64,000 nucleotides of DNA from Nonomuraea coxensis DSM 45129 (GTDB taxonomy: Bacteria > Actinomycetota > Actinomycetes > Streptosporangiales > Streptosporangiaceae), in the NCBI RefSeq assembly GCF_019397265.1, contig NZ_CP068985.1, forward strand, positions 8,650,501 to 8,714,500. The letters are read 5' to 3'. Positions 24,580 through 32,931 of the stretch are shown here, one piece after another (the first letter of the stretch is position 1; every line of letters starts with the position of its first letter). Below the pieces are notes generated by a model that was not told the origin of the DNA, ran no database searches, and saw only the letters and a list, made by a program, of their open reading frames with translations. Position numbers and translations under genes: made by a program.

Positions 24580-26010
24580 ATGGGCACCACGAACGAGAAG
24601 ATCATCGACGCTGTGGTCGTCGGTGACGTCATGCTCGACTCCTGGCTGCACGGCTCGGCCAAACGGCTCGCGCAGGAGGCTCCGGTGCCCGTCATGAGCC
24701 TGGAGAGCACCGAGAACGCCCCGGGCGGCGCCGCCAACACCGCCGCGAACCTGGTCGCGCTCGGCGCGCGGGTGCGCCTGATCGGCGTGGCCGGCGACGA
24801 CGAGCCCGGTGAGGAGCTGCGGCAGGCGCTGCGCCTGCTCGGCGTCGAGGCGGACCTGCTGACCGTGCCGGGCCGGCGCACCTCGCACAAGCGGCGGCTG
24901 GTCACCGAGGGGCAGCTCATCGCCCGCTTCGACGACGAGGACCAGGACCCGCTCCCCGAGGAGGCCGAGCGCGAGCTGCTGCGCAGGATCGCGGCCGTCG
25001 CGCCGGCCGCCGACGTGGTCGTGGCCTGCGACTACGGGGGCGGCGTGTTCACCCCGGCGGTGCGCGGGGCGCTCGCCGGGCTGCCCCTGCTCGTCGTGGA
25101 CGCGCACGCGGTGGCCCCCTGGCGGGAGTGCCGGCCGAACGCCGTGCTGCCCAACTACGCCGAGGTCGTCCGGCTGCTCGGCGAGGAGGACGGCGAGCCG
25201 GACCGGCTGGGCTACCTGATGGCGCGCAGCGACCGGGTGCTGGAGCTGACCGGCGCGGACATGGTGGTGACCACGCTCGACGGCGAGGGCACGCTGCTGC
25301 ACCGGGCGGGCGTGCCGCCGTACCGGACGTACGCGCGGCCCGCGCCGCAGCACATGGCGACCGGGGCGGGCGACACGTACACGGCGGCTTTCGCGCTCTG
25401 GCTGGCCGGCGGGGCCACCCCCGAGGAGGCCGCGCAGGCGGGCCAGGCGGCGGCGGCCGTCGTCGTACGCCGTGCGGGCACGGCCGTGTGCACCCGCCAC
25501 GACCTGCTGCGGGCGCTGCGCCGCCGCGAGGGCGCGGTGCAGACCCCCGAGCGCCTGGCCGAGCTGCTCGACGAGCACCGGCGCGGCGGCGAGAAGGTGG
25601 TGTTCACGAACGGCTGCTTCGACGTGCTGCACCGCGGCCACGTCACCTACCTGGAGCAGGCGGGGCAGCTCGGCGACGTGCTGGTGGTGGCGGTCAACAG
25701 CGACGCAGGCGTGGCCCGGCTGAAGGGCGCGGGACGGCCGGTCAACTCGTGCGAGGACCGCATGTCGGTGCTGGCCGCGCTGCACGGCGTGGACTACGTG
25801 GTCGAGTTCGACGAGGACACGCCCGAGCGGCTGATCAGGATGATCCGCCCCGAGCTGTACGTGAAGGGCGGCGACTACACGCCGGAGATGCTGCCGGAGA
25901 CGCCGCTCGTCCGCGCGCTGGGCGGCGAGGTGCGGGTGCTCGACTACCTGCCCGACCGCTCCACCACGGCCATCATCGGCCGCATGCGGTCGCTGCCGGA
26001 GAACGCCTGA
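24580..26010 (+). CDS. hldE: Bifunctional heptose-7-phosphate kinase / heptose-1-phosphate adenylyltransferase
   Basis: This 476-aa protein fuses a PfkB/ribokinase-like kinase (about 1-315; VVVGDVMLDSWLHG, APGGAANTAANLVALGA, catalytic Asp in MATGAGDTYTAAF near 263-272) to a cytidylyltransferase-like domain (about 335-476; FTNGCFDVLHRGHVTYLEQA with the HxGH nucleotide site, YVKGGDYTPE). This is the HldE layout that turns D-glycero-D-manno-heptose 7-phosphate into ADP-heptose. It is divergent from the GT9 gene. Partner genes GmhA and GmhB are not in the window. The start at 24580 has no clear ribosome site. Confidence 0.9.
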   Translation: MGTTNEKIIDAVVVGDVMLDSWLHGSAKRLAQEAPVPVMSLESTENAPGGAANTAANLVALGARVRLIGVAGDDEPGEELRQALRLLGVEADLLTVPGRRTSHKRRLVTEGQLIARFDDEDQDPLPEEAERELLRRIAAVAPAADVVVACDYGGGVFTPAVRGALAGLPLLVVDAHAVAPWRECRPNAVLPNYAEVVRLLGEEDGEPDRLGYLMARSDRVLELTGADMVVTTLDGEGTLLHRAGVPPYRTYARPAPQHMATGAGDTYTAAFALWLAGGATPEEAAQAGQAAAAVVVRRAGTAVCTRHDLLRALRRREGAVQTPERLAELLDEHRRGGEKVVFTNGCFDVLHRGHVTYLEQAGQLGDVLVVAVNSDAGVARLKGAGRPVNSCEDRMSVLAALHGVDYVVEFDEDTPERLIRMIRPELYVKGGDYTPEMLPETPLVRALGGEVRVLDYLPDRSTTAIIGRMRSLPENA

Positions 26011-26019
26011 AGGGGCGGG

Positions 26020-26850
26020 CTACAGCAGGACGCGCTCCAGCCACGGCCGCAGCACGGGCAGGGCGTTCTCGGCCCGCATCGCCCCCATGTGGTCGAGCCC
26101 GTCCAGCACGGCGACCTCCCAGCCGCGCGCCTCCAGCTCGGCCCGGTGCCGGCTCAGCGGCCCCGCGAGGTCCACCCGGGTGCCGCCCCACTCCTCGGCG
26201 TAGACGATCTCGTCGGCGGAGCCGGCGAAGCACAGGCGCGGGCAGGTCAGCCGGACGGCCGTGTCGTCGAAGTCCTGGAGCGCCTCGTACAGGGTGACGA
26301 ACTGCCTGGCCTGCGCCTCGGCGGGCACGTTCTGGACGGACGCCCAGTCGCCCGGCTCCACCGGCTCGGTGGAGGGCGGGGGCGGGGCGAGCGCCTTCTC
26401 GTACGTGGCCATGGTGACCTTGAGCATCTCGGCGTGGGGGCCCTCGTAGGGCGGGTAGCCGCCCATCGCCAGCGCGGACAGCCGGTCGGTGCGGAGGGCG
26501 AGCTGCAGCCCGGAGAGCGCCAGCCACGAGTAGCCGTAGTACGCGAACCGTTCCGCCCTCACCGCGTCGGCCACGGCGAGCAGGTCGGCGGCCACGTTGC
26601 CCGGAGTGAGGGTGCCGGGCTTGGGGACGGCCATGACGTGGCCGGTGTAGTCGAAGGCCGCGACGCGGAAGGCGTCGCTCAGCCCGTCCACGAGCGAGCG
26701 GCCGAGCGCCGGGTCCGCGCCCCATTTGCGCATCTCTTCGGCCTGCTCGCCCTCGATCGGGCGCGGGTCCACGGGAAGCAGCACGACCGGCCCTGAGCCG
26801 TGCACCTCCACCTCGATGGTGCCGCCGTCGTGCAGGACCGCCTCGGGCAT
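26020..26850 (-). CDS. Alpha/beta hydrolase with atypical nucleophile elbow
   Basis: This 276-aa protein has the alpha/beta-hydrolase plan: HGSGPVVLLPVDPRP (oxyanion strand), AFDYTGHVMAVPKPG, a nucleophile elbow YYGYSWLALSGLQ with Ser near 129, a late Asp in CFAGSADEIVYAEE and a His in LDGLDHMGAMRAE. The elbow is GYSWLA where most members have GxSxG. It lies 43 nt after the siderophore synthetase gene on the same strand and could be a siderophore esterase, but nothing in the sequence proves that. Confidence 0.75.
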   Translation of the reverse strand: MPEAVLHDGGTIEVEVHGSGPVVLLPVDPRPIEGEQAEEMRKWGADPALGRSLVDGLSDAFRVAAFDYTGHVMAVPKPGTLTPGNVAADLLAVADAVRAERFAYYGYSWLALSGLQLALRTDRLSALAMGGYPPYEGPHAEMLKVTMATYEKALAPPPPSTEPVEPGDWASVQNVPAEAQARQFVTLYEALQDFDDTAVRLTCPRLCFAGSADEIVYAEEWGGTRVDLAGPLSRHRAELEARGWEVAVLDGLDHMGAMRAENALPVLRPWLERVLL

Positions 26851-26893
26851 GCCTGTCTCCTGACTCGTGAAGGGGTATGGTCAGGACAATAGC

Positions 26894-28471
26894 TTATGGT
26901 GTAAAGAGTCTCAACGGATTAGGGATCGGGACGCACCGCATCGCCTCGCCCTCGGCGTCCGTCCAGCGCAGCAGCAGGTTCGCCTTCGCCGGGACGTACG
27001 GCTCCGACAGCAGCGCCCGCAGCTCCCCTGGGTCGGCGTGCTCTCGCCCCGCGTCCTTGAACACCGCCCGCGCCCGCGCCCACAGCTCGTCCCGCAGCGC
27101 GGGATGGCGCTCGGTCACCGCGCCGGCGATCTCCAGCAGGTTGTTGGTCAGCAGGCAGTAGACCAGCCGCTCCCAGCCGTACGCCCGGCTCACCGAGGCC
27201 GCGCCGGGCAGGCCGGGCCGCCGCTCGGCGAGGACGCGCACGCCCTCGTGGTCGCGGAGGATCGCCTGCGCGGGCAGCCCCCGCCCGTCCACGCCGACCA
27301 GCACGTTCTGCAGGTGGCACTCGAACACCACGCCGTGCCGCAGGTAGGCGTGCAGGACCGGCGGCACCACGTGCTCCAGGTAGCGCTCCCACCACAGCAG
27401 GGCCGTGTCCTCGTCGAGGCCGTCCAGCGGGCTGCCGGGGAAGCCCTCGCTGATCCCGGCCGCCTGCACGGCGGTCAGGCCCGGCCGCAGGTGCGCGCCC
27501 AGGCCGTCCCGGACGATCACCGCCAGCGCCTCGCCGCCGTCGCCGCCGAGGTCCGCGCTCCGGTAACCGCGGTCGCGCAGCACGGCGGGCCGCGGCACGT
27601 GCCCGGCCAGCCCGTCGAAGGCCCCGTCCACCAGCTCGCCGATCTCCCGCAGCCGCCGCAGGTCACGCGACCAGAGCCGGCGCACGTCGTTGGTGATCCG
27701 CACGTCCAGGCTGAACTTGCAGAACAGGTCGGCGTCCGGCAGGTACACCGTGCGGATCGAGGAGGTGGCCACCGCGACGCCGGACGTGTCGCCGAGCCGG
27801 CGCAGCCGCCCGCCGCGCAGGCCGCCCAGCAGCTCCACCTGCCACGGGTGCGCGGGCAGCGGCACCAGGCCGTCCGGCCCGCCGGCCGGGGCGAGCGCGT
27901 CCAGCGCGGCCGGGTCGCCGTCCTCGACGAGAAGCTCGGCGGGCACGCCGAACAGCGGCAGCGCGAAGCGCGCGCGGACCTCGGGCGAGTACCGCAGCCA
28001 CCCCTCCGGGCCCCCGCCGCCCCGGGCCTTGGGCGCGGGATGGTAGCGGTGGCCGGCGAGCAGTGCCTGCTCCGAGCGCAGGTACAGGTCGGCGGGCGGC
28101 TCCGTGGCCCGCCGCGCGGCCAGCAGCGCGGCGGCGACGTCACGACTGTGGCGGATCTCGGCGGGCAGGACGTCGTTGGCGGTCCCCGTACGGGCGCGCA
28201 GCTCGGCGGCGGCGAGCGCGACGAGGTCGTCCAGCGGCAGCGGCCGCCACCCGTCCGGGGCGCGCAGCTCGGGGTCGGCGGGGAAACGCCCGCCGCTCAC
28301 CCGCAGGACGCGGCCCGTCGCGGGCAGAACGTACGTGCCGGCGTCGGGACCGGGGCGGGCGACCTCCCGGACCAGGCAGTTGAGCAGCGCCGTCACCGCG
28401 AGGGCGGTGGCGTGCGTCCAGGCTTCTCGCTCCGGCCCGCCGGGCGGGAGGAGGCCGTCTGTGGATGGCAT
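26894..28471 (-). CDS. NRPS-independent siderophore synthetase (IucA/IucC family), copy 1
   Basis: This 525-aa NIS synthetase shows the family blocks GHRYHPAPKARGG (ATP site), LPAHPWQVELL, SSIRTVYLPDADLFCKFSLDVRITND and, in the C-terminal FhuF-like half, HLQNVLVGVDG and AKANLLLRWTD. Such enzymes adenylate a carboxylate and condense it with an amine or alcohol. It is divergent from copy 2 across only 55 bp and is followed by an alpha/beta hydrolase. No lysine hydroxylase or decarboxylase is nearby, so the building blocks are unknown. Confidence 0.9.
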   Translation of the reverse strand: MPSTDGLLPPGGPEREAWTHATALAVTALLNCLVREVARPGPDAGTYVLPATGRVLRVSGGRFPADPELRAPDGWRPLPLDDLVALAAAELRARTGTANDVLPAEIRHSRDVAAALLAARRATEPPADLYLRSEQALLAGHRYHPAPKARGGGGPEGWLRYSPEVRARFALPLFGVPAELLVEDGDPAALDALAPAGGPDGLVPLPAHPWQVELLGGLRGGRLRRLGDTSGVAVATSSIRTVYLPDADLFCKFSLDVRITNDVRRLWSRDLRRLREIGELVDGAFDGLAGHVPRPAVLRDRGYRSADLGGDGGEALAVIVRDGLGAHLRPGLTAVQAAGISEGFPGSPLDGLDEDTALLWWERYLEHVVPPVLHAYLRHGVVFECHLQNVLVGVDGRGLPAQAILRDHEGVRVLAERRPGLPGAASVSRAYGWERLVYCLLTNNLLEIAGAVTERHPALRDELWARARAVFKDAGREHADPGELRALLSEPYVPAKANLLLRWTDAEGEAMRCVPIPNPLRLFTP

Positions 28472-28490
28472 GGCGACCTTCTCCTACCGT

Positions 28491-28527
28491 TTGTACCCGT
28501 CAGCGCACACAGGCTAGCTAACCAGGA
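28491..28527 (+). promoter_or_regulatory. Candidate promoter with a degenerate iron-box-like element
   Basis: TTGTAC (28491-28496), an 18-nt spacer and TAGCTA (28515-28520) would start transcription at about the ATG of 28527. Over the -10 lies AGGCTAGCTAACC (28511-28523), which matches the middle of the actinomycete iron-regulator (DmdR/IdeR) box AGGTTAGGCTAACC if one base is missing. Both reads are weak. Confidence 0.35.
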
Positions 28528-30164
28528 TGTTCGTGGAAATCGAGGGAACCATGGGGCGAGGAGCGAGCGAATTCGCCGCGGAGCTCGCCGCCGTGCGCCC
28601 AGCCCTGTCGGCCGCCTACGCCGCCGCCCTGCCCGGCGCCCGCGCCGCCGTCCTCGCCCGCCTCTGGCGAAGCCTCCTGCACGAGCCCCTGCCCGGCATC
28701 GCCCTCTCCCCCGGCCACACGGCCCAGCACGGCGACGCCCCCGGGCGCGGCCACACACCCCGGCTCCAGAGCCCTTCAGGCGGGGCGGAGGTGGTGCTGG
28801 CCGATGGGCGGCGGTTGCGCGGGCCGGAGCGCCGGCCCCATGACCTGGGCGAGGTGCCGGTGCTGTGGCTGGACGGCACGCCGTACCGGGAACCCGCCGC
28901 GCTCCTCGCCGCGCTCGGGCTGCCCGGCTCCGCGCGGCTGACCGCCGATCTGGCCGGCAGCGTCGCCTCCCTGGCGCTGTCCCGCGCGAACGCCCGCCCG
29001 GGCCGCCCCCGCGTCCCCGAGGACCACGAGCAGGACGTCGTGGACGGCCACCCCTACCACCCGTGCTGCCGCAACCGCCCCGGCGTCTCCGTCGCCGAAC
29101 AGCTCGCCTACATGCCCGAGCACCGCCCCGTCGTCGCCCTCGACCTGGTCGCCGTCCCGGCCGCCGACTGCCTGGTCGCCGGCCCGTGGCCGGCCGCGCT
29201 GACCGACGGCGACCGCCTGCTGCTGCCCGTGCACCCCTGGCAGAGCGAGCACGTGCTGCCGGACCTCGGGATGCGGCCGTACCGGAGGGGGGCGATCCCG
29301 GCCCGGCCGCTGATGTCCGTGCGCACCCTCGCCCCGCTGGACGGCGGGCCGCATCTCAAGACGGCGTTCACCACGCGGATGACCTCGGACGTCCGCGACA
29401 TCTCCCCCGGCTCCATCCGTGACTGCGTGCCGCTGTCGGACCTGCTCACGGAGCTGTCCCGCCGCGCCGGAGGCCCGCGCATGATCCGCTACCTGGCGGG
29501 GGCCGCCGCGCCCGCGAAGGGCGGGTTCAGCGCCGACCTGGCCGTCATGCTGCGCGAGCCGACGCGAGCCTTCGCCGGGACCGCCGACGTGCTGCCGGTC
29601 GCCGCGGTGACCCCGGACGCGGTGGACGACCCGGCCGCCTGGCTGGCCGCCTTCGCCCGGCTCGCGCTGCCCGCCGCCCTGCGGCTGCTGGCGGCGGGCG
29701 CCGCGCTGGAGGCGCACGGCCAGAACCTCCTGGTCGTGCTGGACGAGCGGGGCCGGCCCGCCCGGCTGGCCTACCGCGACCTCGCCGACGTCCGGCTCAG
29801 CCCGGCCCGGCTGGCCGGGCACGGCGTCGAGGCGCCGCCGGTCGCCGCGCGGCTGCTGCACGACGACCCGGGCGTCCTGCACGCCAAGCTGTTCGGCTCG
29901 CTGGTCGGCACGACGTTCGGCAGCCTCGTCGCGGGCTTCTCGGGCGGCGACCGCGACGCGGAGGCGGGGCTGTGGCGGATCGTGCGCGACGCCGCGCGGG
30001 AGGCGTTCGACGGGCTGCCGCGCACCGCGGACGTACGGGCCGACAGGGAGGCGCTGTTCGCCCCGTACCTCATGGCGAAGGCGCATCTGCTGGCCCAGCT
30101 CGACGGCACGCCCTCAGGGGACACCTGGATCAGGCTGCCCAATCCACTCTTCGCATCGCTGTGA
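28527..30164 (+). CDS. NRPS-independent siderophore synthetase (IucA/IucC family), copy 2
   Basis: This 545-aa protein is a second NIS synthetase with DGHPYHPCCRNRPGVS (ATP site), LLPVHPWQSEHVLPDLG, LKTAFTTRMTSDVRDISP, EAHGQNLLVVLDERG and LMAKAHLLAQLDG. It differs clearly from copy 1, so the two probably do separate condensation steps. Two starts are possible: ATG 28527 (promoter immediately upstream, leaderless) and ATG 28551 with GAGGGA before it. The cysteine pair in the ATP-site block is unusual. Confidence 0.9.
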   Translation: MFVEIEGTMGRGASEFAAELAAVRPALSAAYAAALPGARAAVLARLWRSLLHEPLPGIALSPGHTAQHGDAPGRGHTPRLQSPSGGAEVVLADGRRLRGPERRPHDLGEVPVLWLDGTPYREPAALLAALGLPGSARLTADLAGSVASLALSRANARPGRPRVPEDHEQDVVDGHPYHPCCRNRPGVSVAEQLAYMPEHRPVVALDLVAVPAADCLVAGPWPAALTDGDRLLLPVHPWQSEHVLPDLGMRPYRRGAIPARPLMSVRTLAPLDGGPHLKTAFTTRMTSDVRDISPGSIRDCVPLSDLLTELSRRAGGPRMIRYLAGAAAPAKGGFSADLAVMLREPTRAFAGTADVLPVAAVTPDAVDDPAAWLAAFARLALPAALRLLAAGAALEAHGQNLLVVLDERGRPARLAYRDLADVRLSPARLAGHGVEAPPVAARLLHDDPGVLHAKLFGSLVGTTFGSLVAGFSGGDRDAEAGLWRIVRDAAREAFDGLPRTADVRADREALFAPYLMAKAHLLAQLDGTPSGDTWIRLPNPLFASL

Positions 30165-30267
30165 CTGCGAAGCGTCTGGCCCTCCGCGCCGGGAGGGAGG
30201 ACTATGGCGGAGGACCAGCGTGTGCGCCGCCGCGTTCGCGAGGCGGGGGGAGGAGGGCCGTCCGGTG

Positions 30268-30978
30268 ATGCACCTGTCTGTACGGCTCGTGCCCGTCGGG
30301 GAGACGACCCTGGTGGTCGCCCTGACGGGAGAGCTGGACTCGACGACCAGGCCCGTCCTGGCCGCGTTCCTGGAACCACTGCCGCAGTCCAGGGTCAAGT
30401 ACGTCGTGATCGCGGCCTCCGACCTCTGGTTCTGCGACCTCGACGGGCTGAAGCAGCTCGCGCTCACCCACAGCGCCCTGCGGAGGAAGGGCGGCGGCCT
30501 CGCCGTGGCGGAGGCGACGCCGGCGCTGCTCCGGCTCATCTCGCTCATGGCCGAGCGGGCGGAGCCGATCCCGGTCTATCCGAGCATGCCGGAGGCCCTG
30601 AAGCAGACCGACGTGGACGTCTACGAGGTGGCGGGGCCGCCGACGCCGGTCCCCCGCCACATGCCGGTCCTGCGCACCATGCGCGCCGCCGCCACGCCGG
30701 CCGAGGACGTACGCCGCCTGCCCCGCCTGCCCCGGCGGCCGCGTCCCGGGGAGGCGCTGCCCGCCCTGTCCCTGGCGGTGAGCCGTTCGCGCGGCCTGCG
30801 CGAGCAGACCCTCCGCCGGCGTTCCGCGCTGACCCGGCAGCTCATGGAGACCGCGCAGTCCCGCACCCTGCTGCTGTCGGCCCGCGAACGCTGCTTCGCC
30901 AGCCTGGAGGTGCTGCGCACGAGCCGGGTCAGCATCCGGTCGGCCCTCGACGGCCACGACCGTAAGCCGGCGCCGTGA
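30268..30978 (+). CDS. STAS-domain protein (anti-sigma factor antagonist-like) with C-terminal extension
   Basis: This 236-aa protein has an N-terminal STAS domain (about 1-105): VALTGELDSTTRPVLAAFL, VVIAASDLWFCDLDGLKQL, where most active members have a phosphorylatable Ser in the D-S-G-L position but this one has D-L-D-G-L. A Pro/Arg-rich linker leads to a helical tail (about 165-236) reminiscent of ANTAR-lacking extensions. AGGAGGG precedes ATG 30268 by 10 nt. Its stop overlaps the CheR-PAS gene start (GTGA), so the two form a signalling pair. Confidence 0.75.
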   Translation: MHLSVRLVPVGETTLVVALTGELDSTTRPVLAAFLEPLPQSRVKYVVIAASDLWFCDLDGLKQLALTHSALRRKGGGLAVAEATPALLRLISLMAERAEPIPVYPSMPEALKQTDVDVYEVAGPPTPVPRHMPVLRTMRAAATPAEDVRRLPRLPRRPRPGEALPALSLAVSRSRGLREQTLRRRSALTRQLMETAQSRTLLLSARERCFASLEVLRTSRVSIRSALDGHDRKPAP

Positions 30979-32834
30979 CCCCTGAGGAGGAGCGCGAGCT
31001 CGACGATCTCCTCCTGCTGCTGAAGGAGACCCGGGGCTTCGACTTCACGGGCTACAAGCGCAACACCCTCGTCCGTCGCGTCGCCCGCCGGCTGGAGGCG
31101 CTGAAGCTCGGCTCCTACGGCGAGTACCGGGACTACCTGGAGCTCCACTCGGCGGAGTACACCCAGTTGTTCGACAGCCTCCTCATCAACGTGACGAGCT
31201 TCTTCAGGGACGCCGCCGCCTGGCAGCGGCTGCGCGAGACCGTGCTGCCCGCCCTGCTGGAGCGCAAGGACCCGGGTCAGCCCATCCGCGTGTGGAGCGC
31301 CGGCTGCGCCACCGGCGAGGAGGCGTACACGATCGCCATGGTGCTGGCCGAGGAGCTCGGCGCGGACGCCTTCCGCGAGCGCGTCAAGATCTACGGCACC
31401 GACCTCGACGAGAGGGCGCTGCACCTGGCCCGCGCCGGGGTCTACGCCGAGCGGGCGCTCGGCGAGGTGCCGCCCGGCCTGCGCGAGACCTACTTCGAGC
31501 CGGTCGAGAACGGGTTCGCCTTCCGCCGCGACCTGCGCCGCCGGCTCGTCTTCGGCCGCAACGACCTGACCCGCGACGCGCCCGTCTCCCGCGTCGACCT
31601 GCTGCTCGCGCGCAACACGCTGATGTACTTCACCACGGAGACACAGCTCACCGTCGTCAGGCGCTTCCACTTCGCGCTGGCCGACCCCGGCTTCCTGTTC
31701 CTGGGCAAGGCCGAGATGCTGCTCGGCCACGGCGACAGGTTCGAGCCCGTGGACCTGCGGACGCGGCTGTTCAGGAAGGTCACGCCGGCCGGCCACGGCA
31801 CCCGGGCGGCCTGGCCGGCCGTCGGCGGCGCCTCCGACCTCGCCGCGCGGCTGCCCGCGCTGGCGTCGGTGGCCCTCGCCTCGGGGCCGGTCGCGCAGAT
31901 CGTGCTCGACCCGCCGGGCAACCTGGCGCTGGCCGACTCCAGGGCCGAGGCGCTGTTCGCCCTCGGCCCGCGCGACGTCGGCCGGCCGTTCCAGGACCTG
32001 GAGGTGTCCTACCGGCCGGTCGAGCTGCGCTCGGTGATCGAGCAGGCCCGCGACGAGCTGCGTACGGTCGAGCTGCGGGAGGTGACCTGGCGCCGGCCGG
32101 GCCGGCGGGAGGACAGCGTCTTCGACATCTCCGTCGTGCCGCTCCTGGCCTCGGCGCGCCTGGTGGGGATCAGCATCCACTTCAACGACGTCACCCGTTA
32201 CCGCAGGCTGCGCGACGAGCTGGAGGAGGCCAACCTCCAGCTCGAACAGGCCTACGAGGAGCTCCAGTCGCTCAACGAGGAGCTGGAGACCACCAACGAG
32301 GAGCTCCAGTCCACCAACGAGGAACTGAAGACCACCAACGAGGAGCTCCAGTCCACCAACGAGGAACTGGAGACGATGAACGAGGAACTCCAGTCCGCCA
32401 ACCACGAGCTGCAGCAGATCAACGACGCCCTCACGGCCCGCACCGTCGAGCTGGACGCGGCCAACCGGTTCGTCTCCTCGGTGGCGCGCAGCCTCGGCGA
32501 CGCGGTGGTGGTCCTCGACGGCCGGCTCAGGGTGATCGTCTGGAGTCCCGGGGCGGAGGAGCTGTGGGGGGTGCGCGCCGGCGAGGCCGTGGGCGAGAAC
32601 CTCGCGGCGCTCGGCGTCGGCCTGCCGCTCGACGTGCTCACCCCCCGGCTGCGGGCGGCCCTCACCGGGAGCGCGAGGCCGGACGGGGAGGCCGGGGGGC
32701 TGGTGCTGGACGCGGTCGACCGCGGGGGGCGGCCGGCGGCGCTCTCGGTGCGGCTGTCCCGCCTGCGGACCGAGAACGACGACACGCACGGCCTCATCAT
32801 GGTGATGAACGTGCTCGGCGCCGGCGGCGGCTGA
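30975..32834 (+). CDS. CheR-type methyltransferase fused to coiled coil and PAS domains
   Basis: This 619-aa protein has a CheR N-terminal helical domain and a SAM-dependent methyltransferase (about 10-275) with VWSAGCATGEEAYTIAMVLAE, IYGTDLDERAL and RNTLMYFTTETQ. A PAS-like region (about 295-410) follows, then a coiled coil made of seven-residue NEELQST-type repeats (about 425-480) and a second PAS (about 490-610, VVVLDGRLRVIVWSPGAEELWG). CheR-PAS hybrids normally occur with CheB; no CheB, receptor or flagellar gene is present here, so it probably modifies a non-chemotaxis partner. GTG start overlaps the STAS gene stop. Confidence 0.85.
   Translation: MTPEEERELDDLLLLLKETRGFDFTGYKRNTLVRRVARRLEALKLGSYGEYRDYLELHSAEYTQLFDSLLINVTSFFRDAAAWQRLRETVLPALLERKDPGQPIRVWSAGCATGEEAYTIAMVLAEELGADAFRERVKIYGTDLDERALHLARAGVYAERALGEVPPGLRETYFEPVENGFAFRRDLRRRLVFGRNDLTRDAPVSRVDLLLARNTLMYFTTETQLTVVRRFHFALADPGFLFLGKAEMLLGHGDRFEPVDLRTRLFRKVTPAGHGTRAAWPAVGGASDLAARLPALASVALASGPVAQIVLDPPGNLALADSRAEALFALGPRDVGRPFQDLEVSYRPVELRSVIEQARDELRTVELREVTWRRPGRREDSVFDISVVPLLASARLVGISIHFNDVTRYRRLRDELEEANLQLEQAYEELQSLNEELETTNEELQSTNEELKTTNEELQSTNEELETMNEELQSANHELQQINDALTARTVELDAANRFVSSVARSLGDAVVVLDGRLRVIVWSPGAEELWGVRAGEAVGENLAALGVGLPLDVLTPRLRAALTGSARPDGEAGGLVLDAVDRGGRPAALSVRLSRLRTENDDTHGLIMVMNVLGAGGG
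32262..32412 (+). repeat. 21-bp repeats encoding the NEEL coiled coil
   Basis: About seven imperfect 21-bp units (AACGAGGAGCTCCAGTCCACC-like) encode heptads of the form NEELxxT. Similar coiled coils are known in CheR-PAS hybrids. The near-identical units could expand or shrink in whole heptads. Confidence 0.85.
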
Positions 32835-32931
32835 CGCCCGCCCGGCACGCGCCACGCCCCCCTGCGCGCGCCGCTCCCGGCCCCCACGTGAAAGAGTGCG
32901 AGGCAGGGACGAAACGCATGGGGAGGCTGGG

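Noticed and set aside
32262..32412. CRISPR-like array from regular repeats
   Set aside because: The repeats are contiguous coding heptads without spacers.
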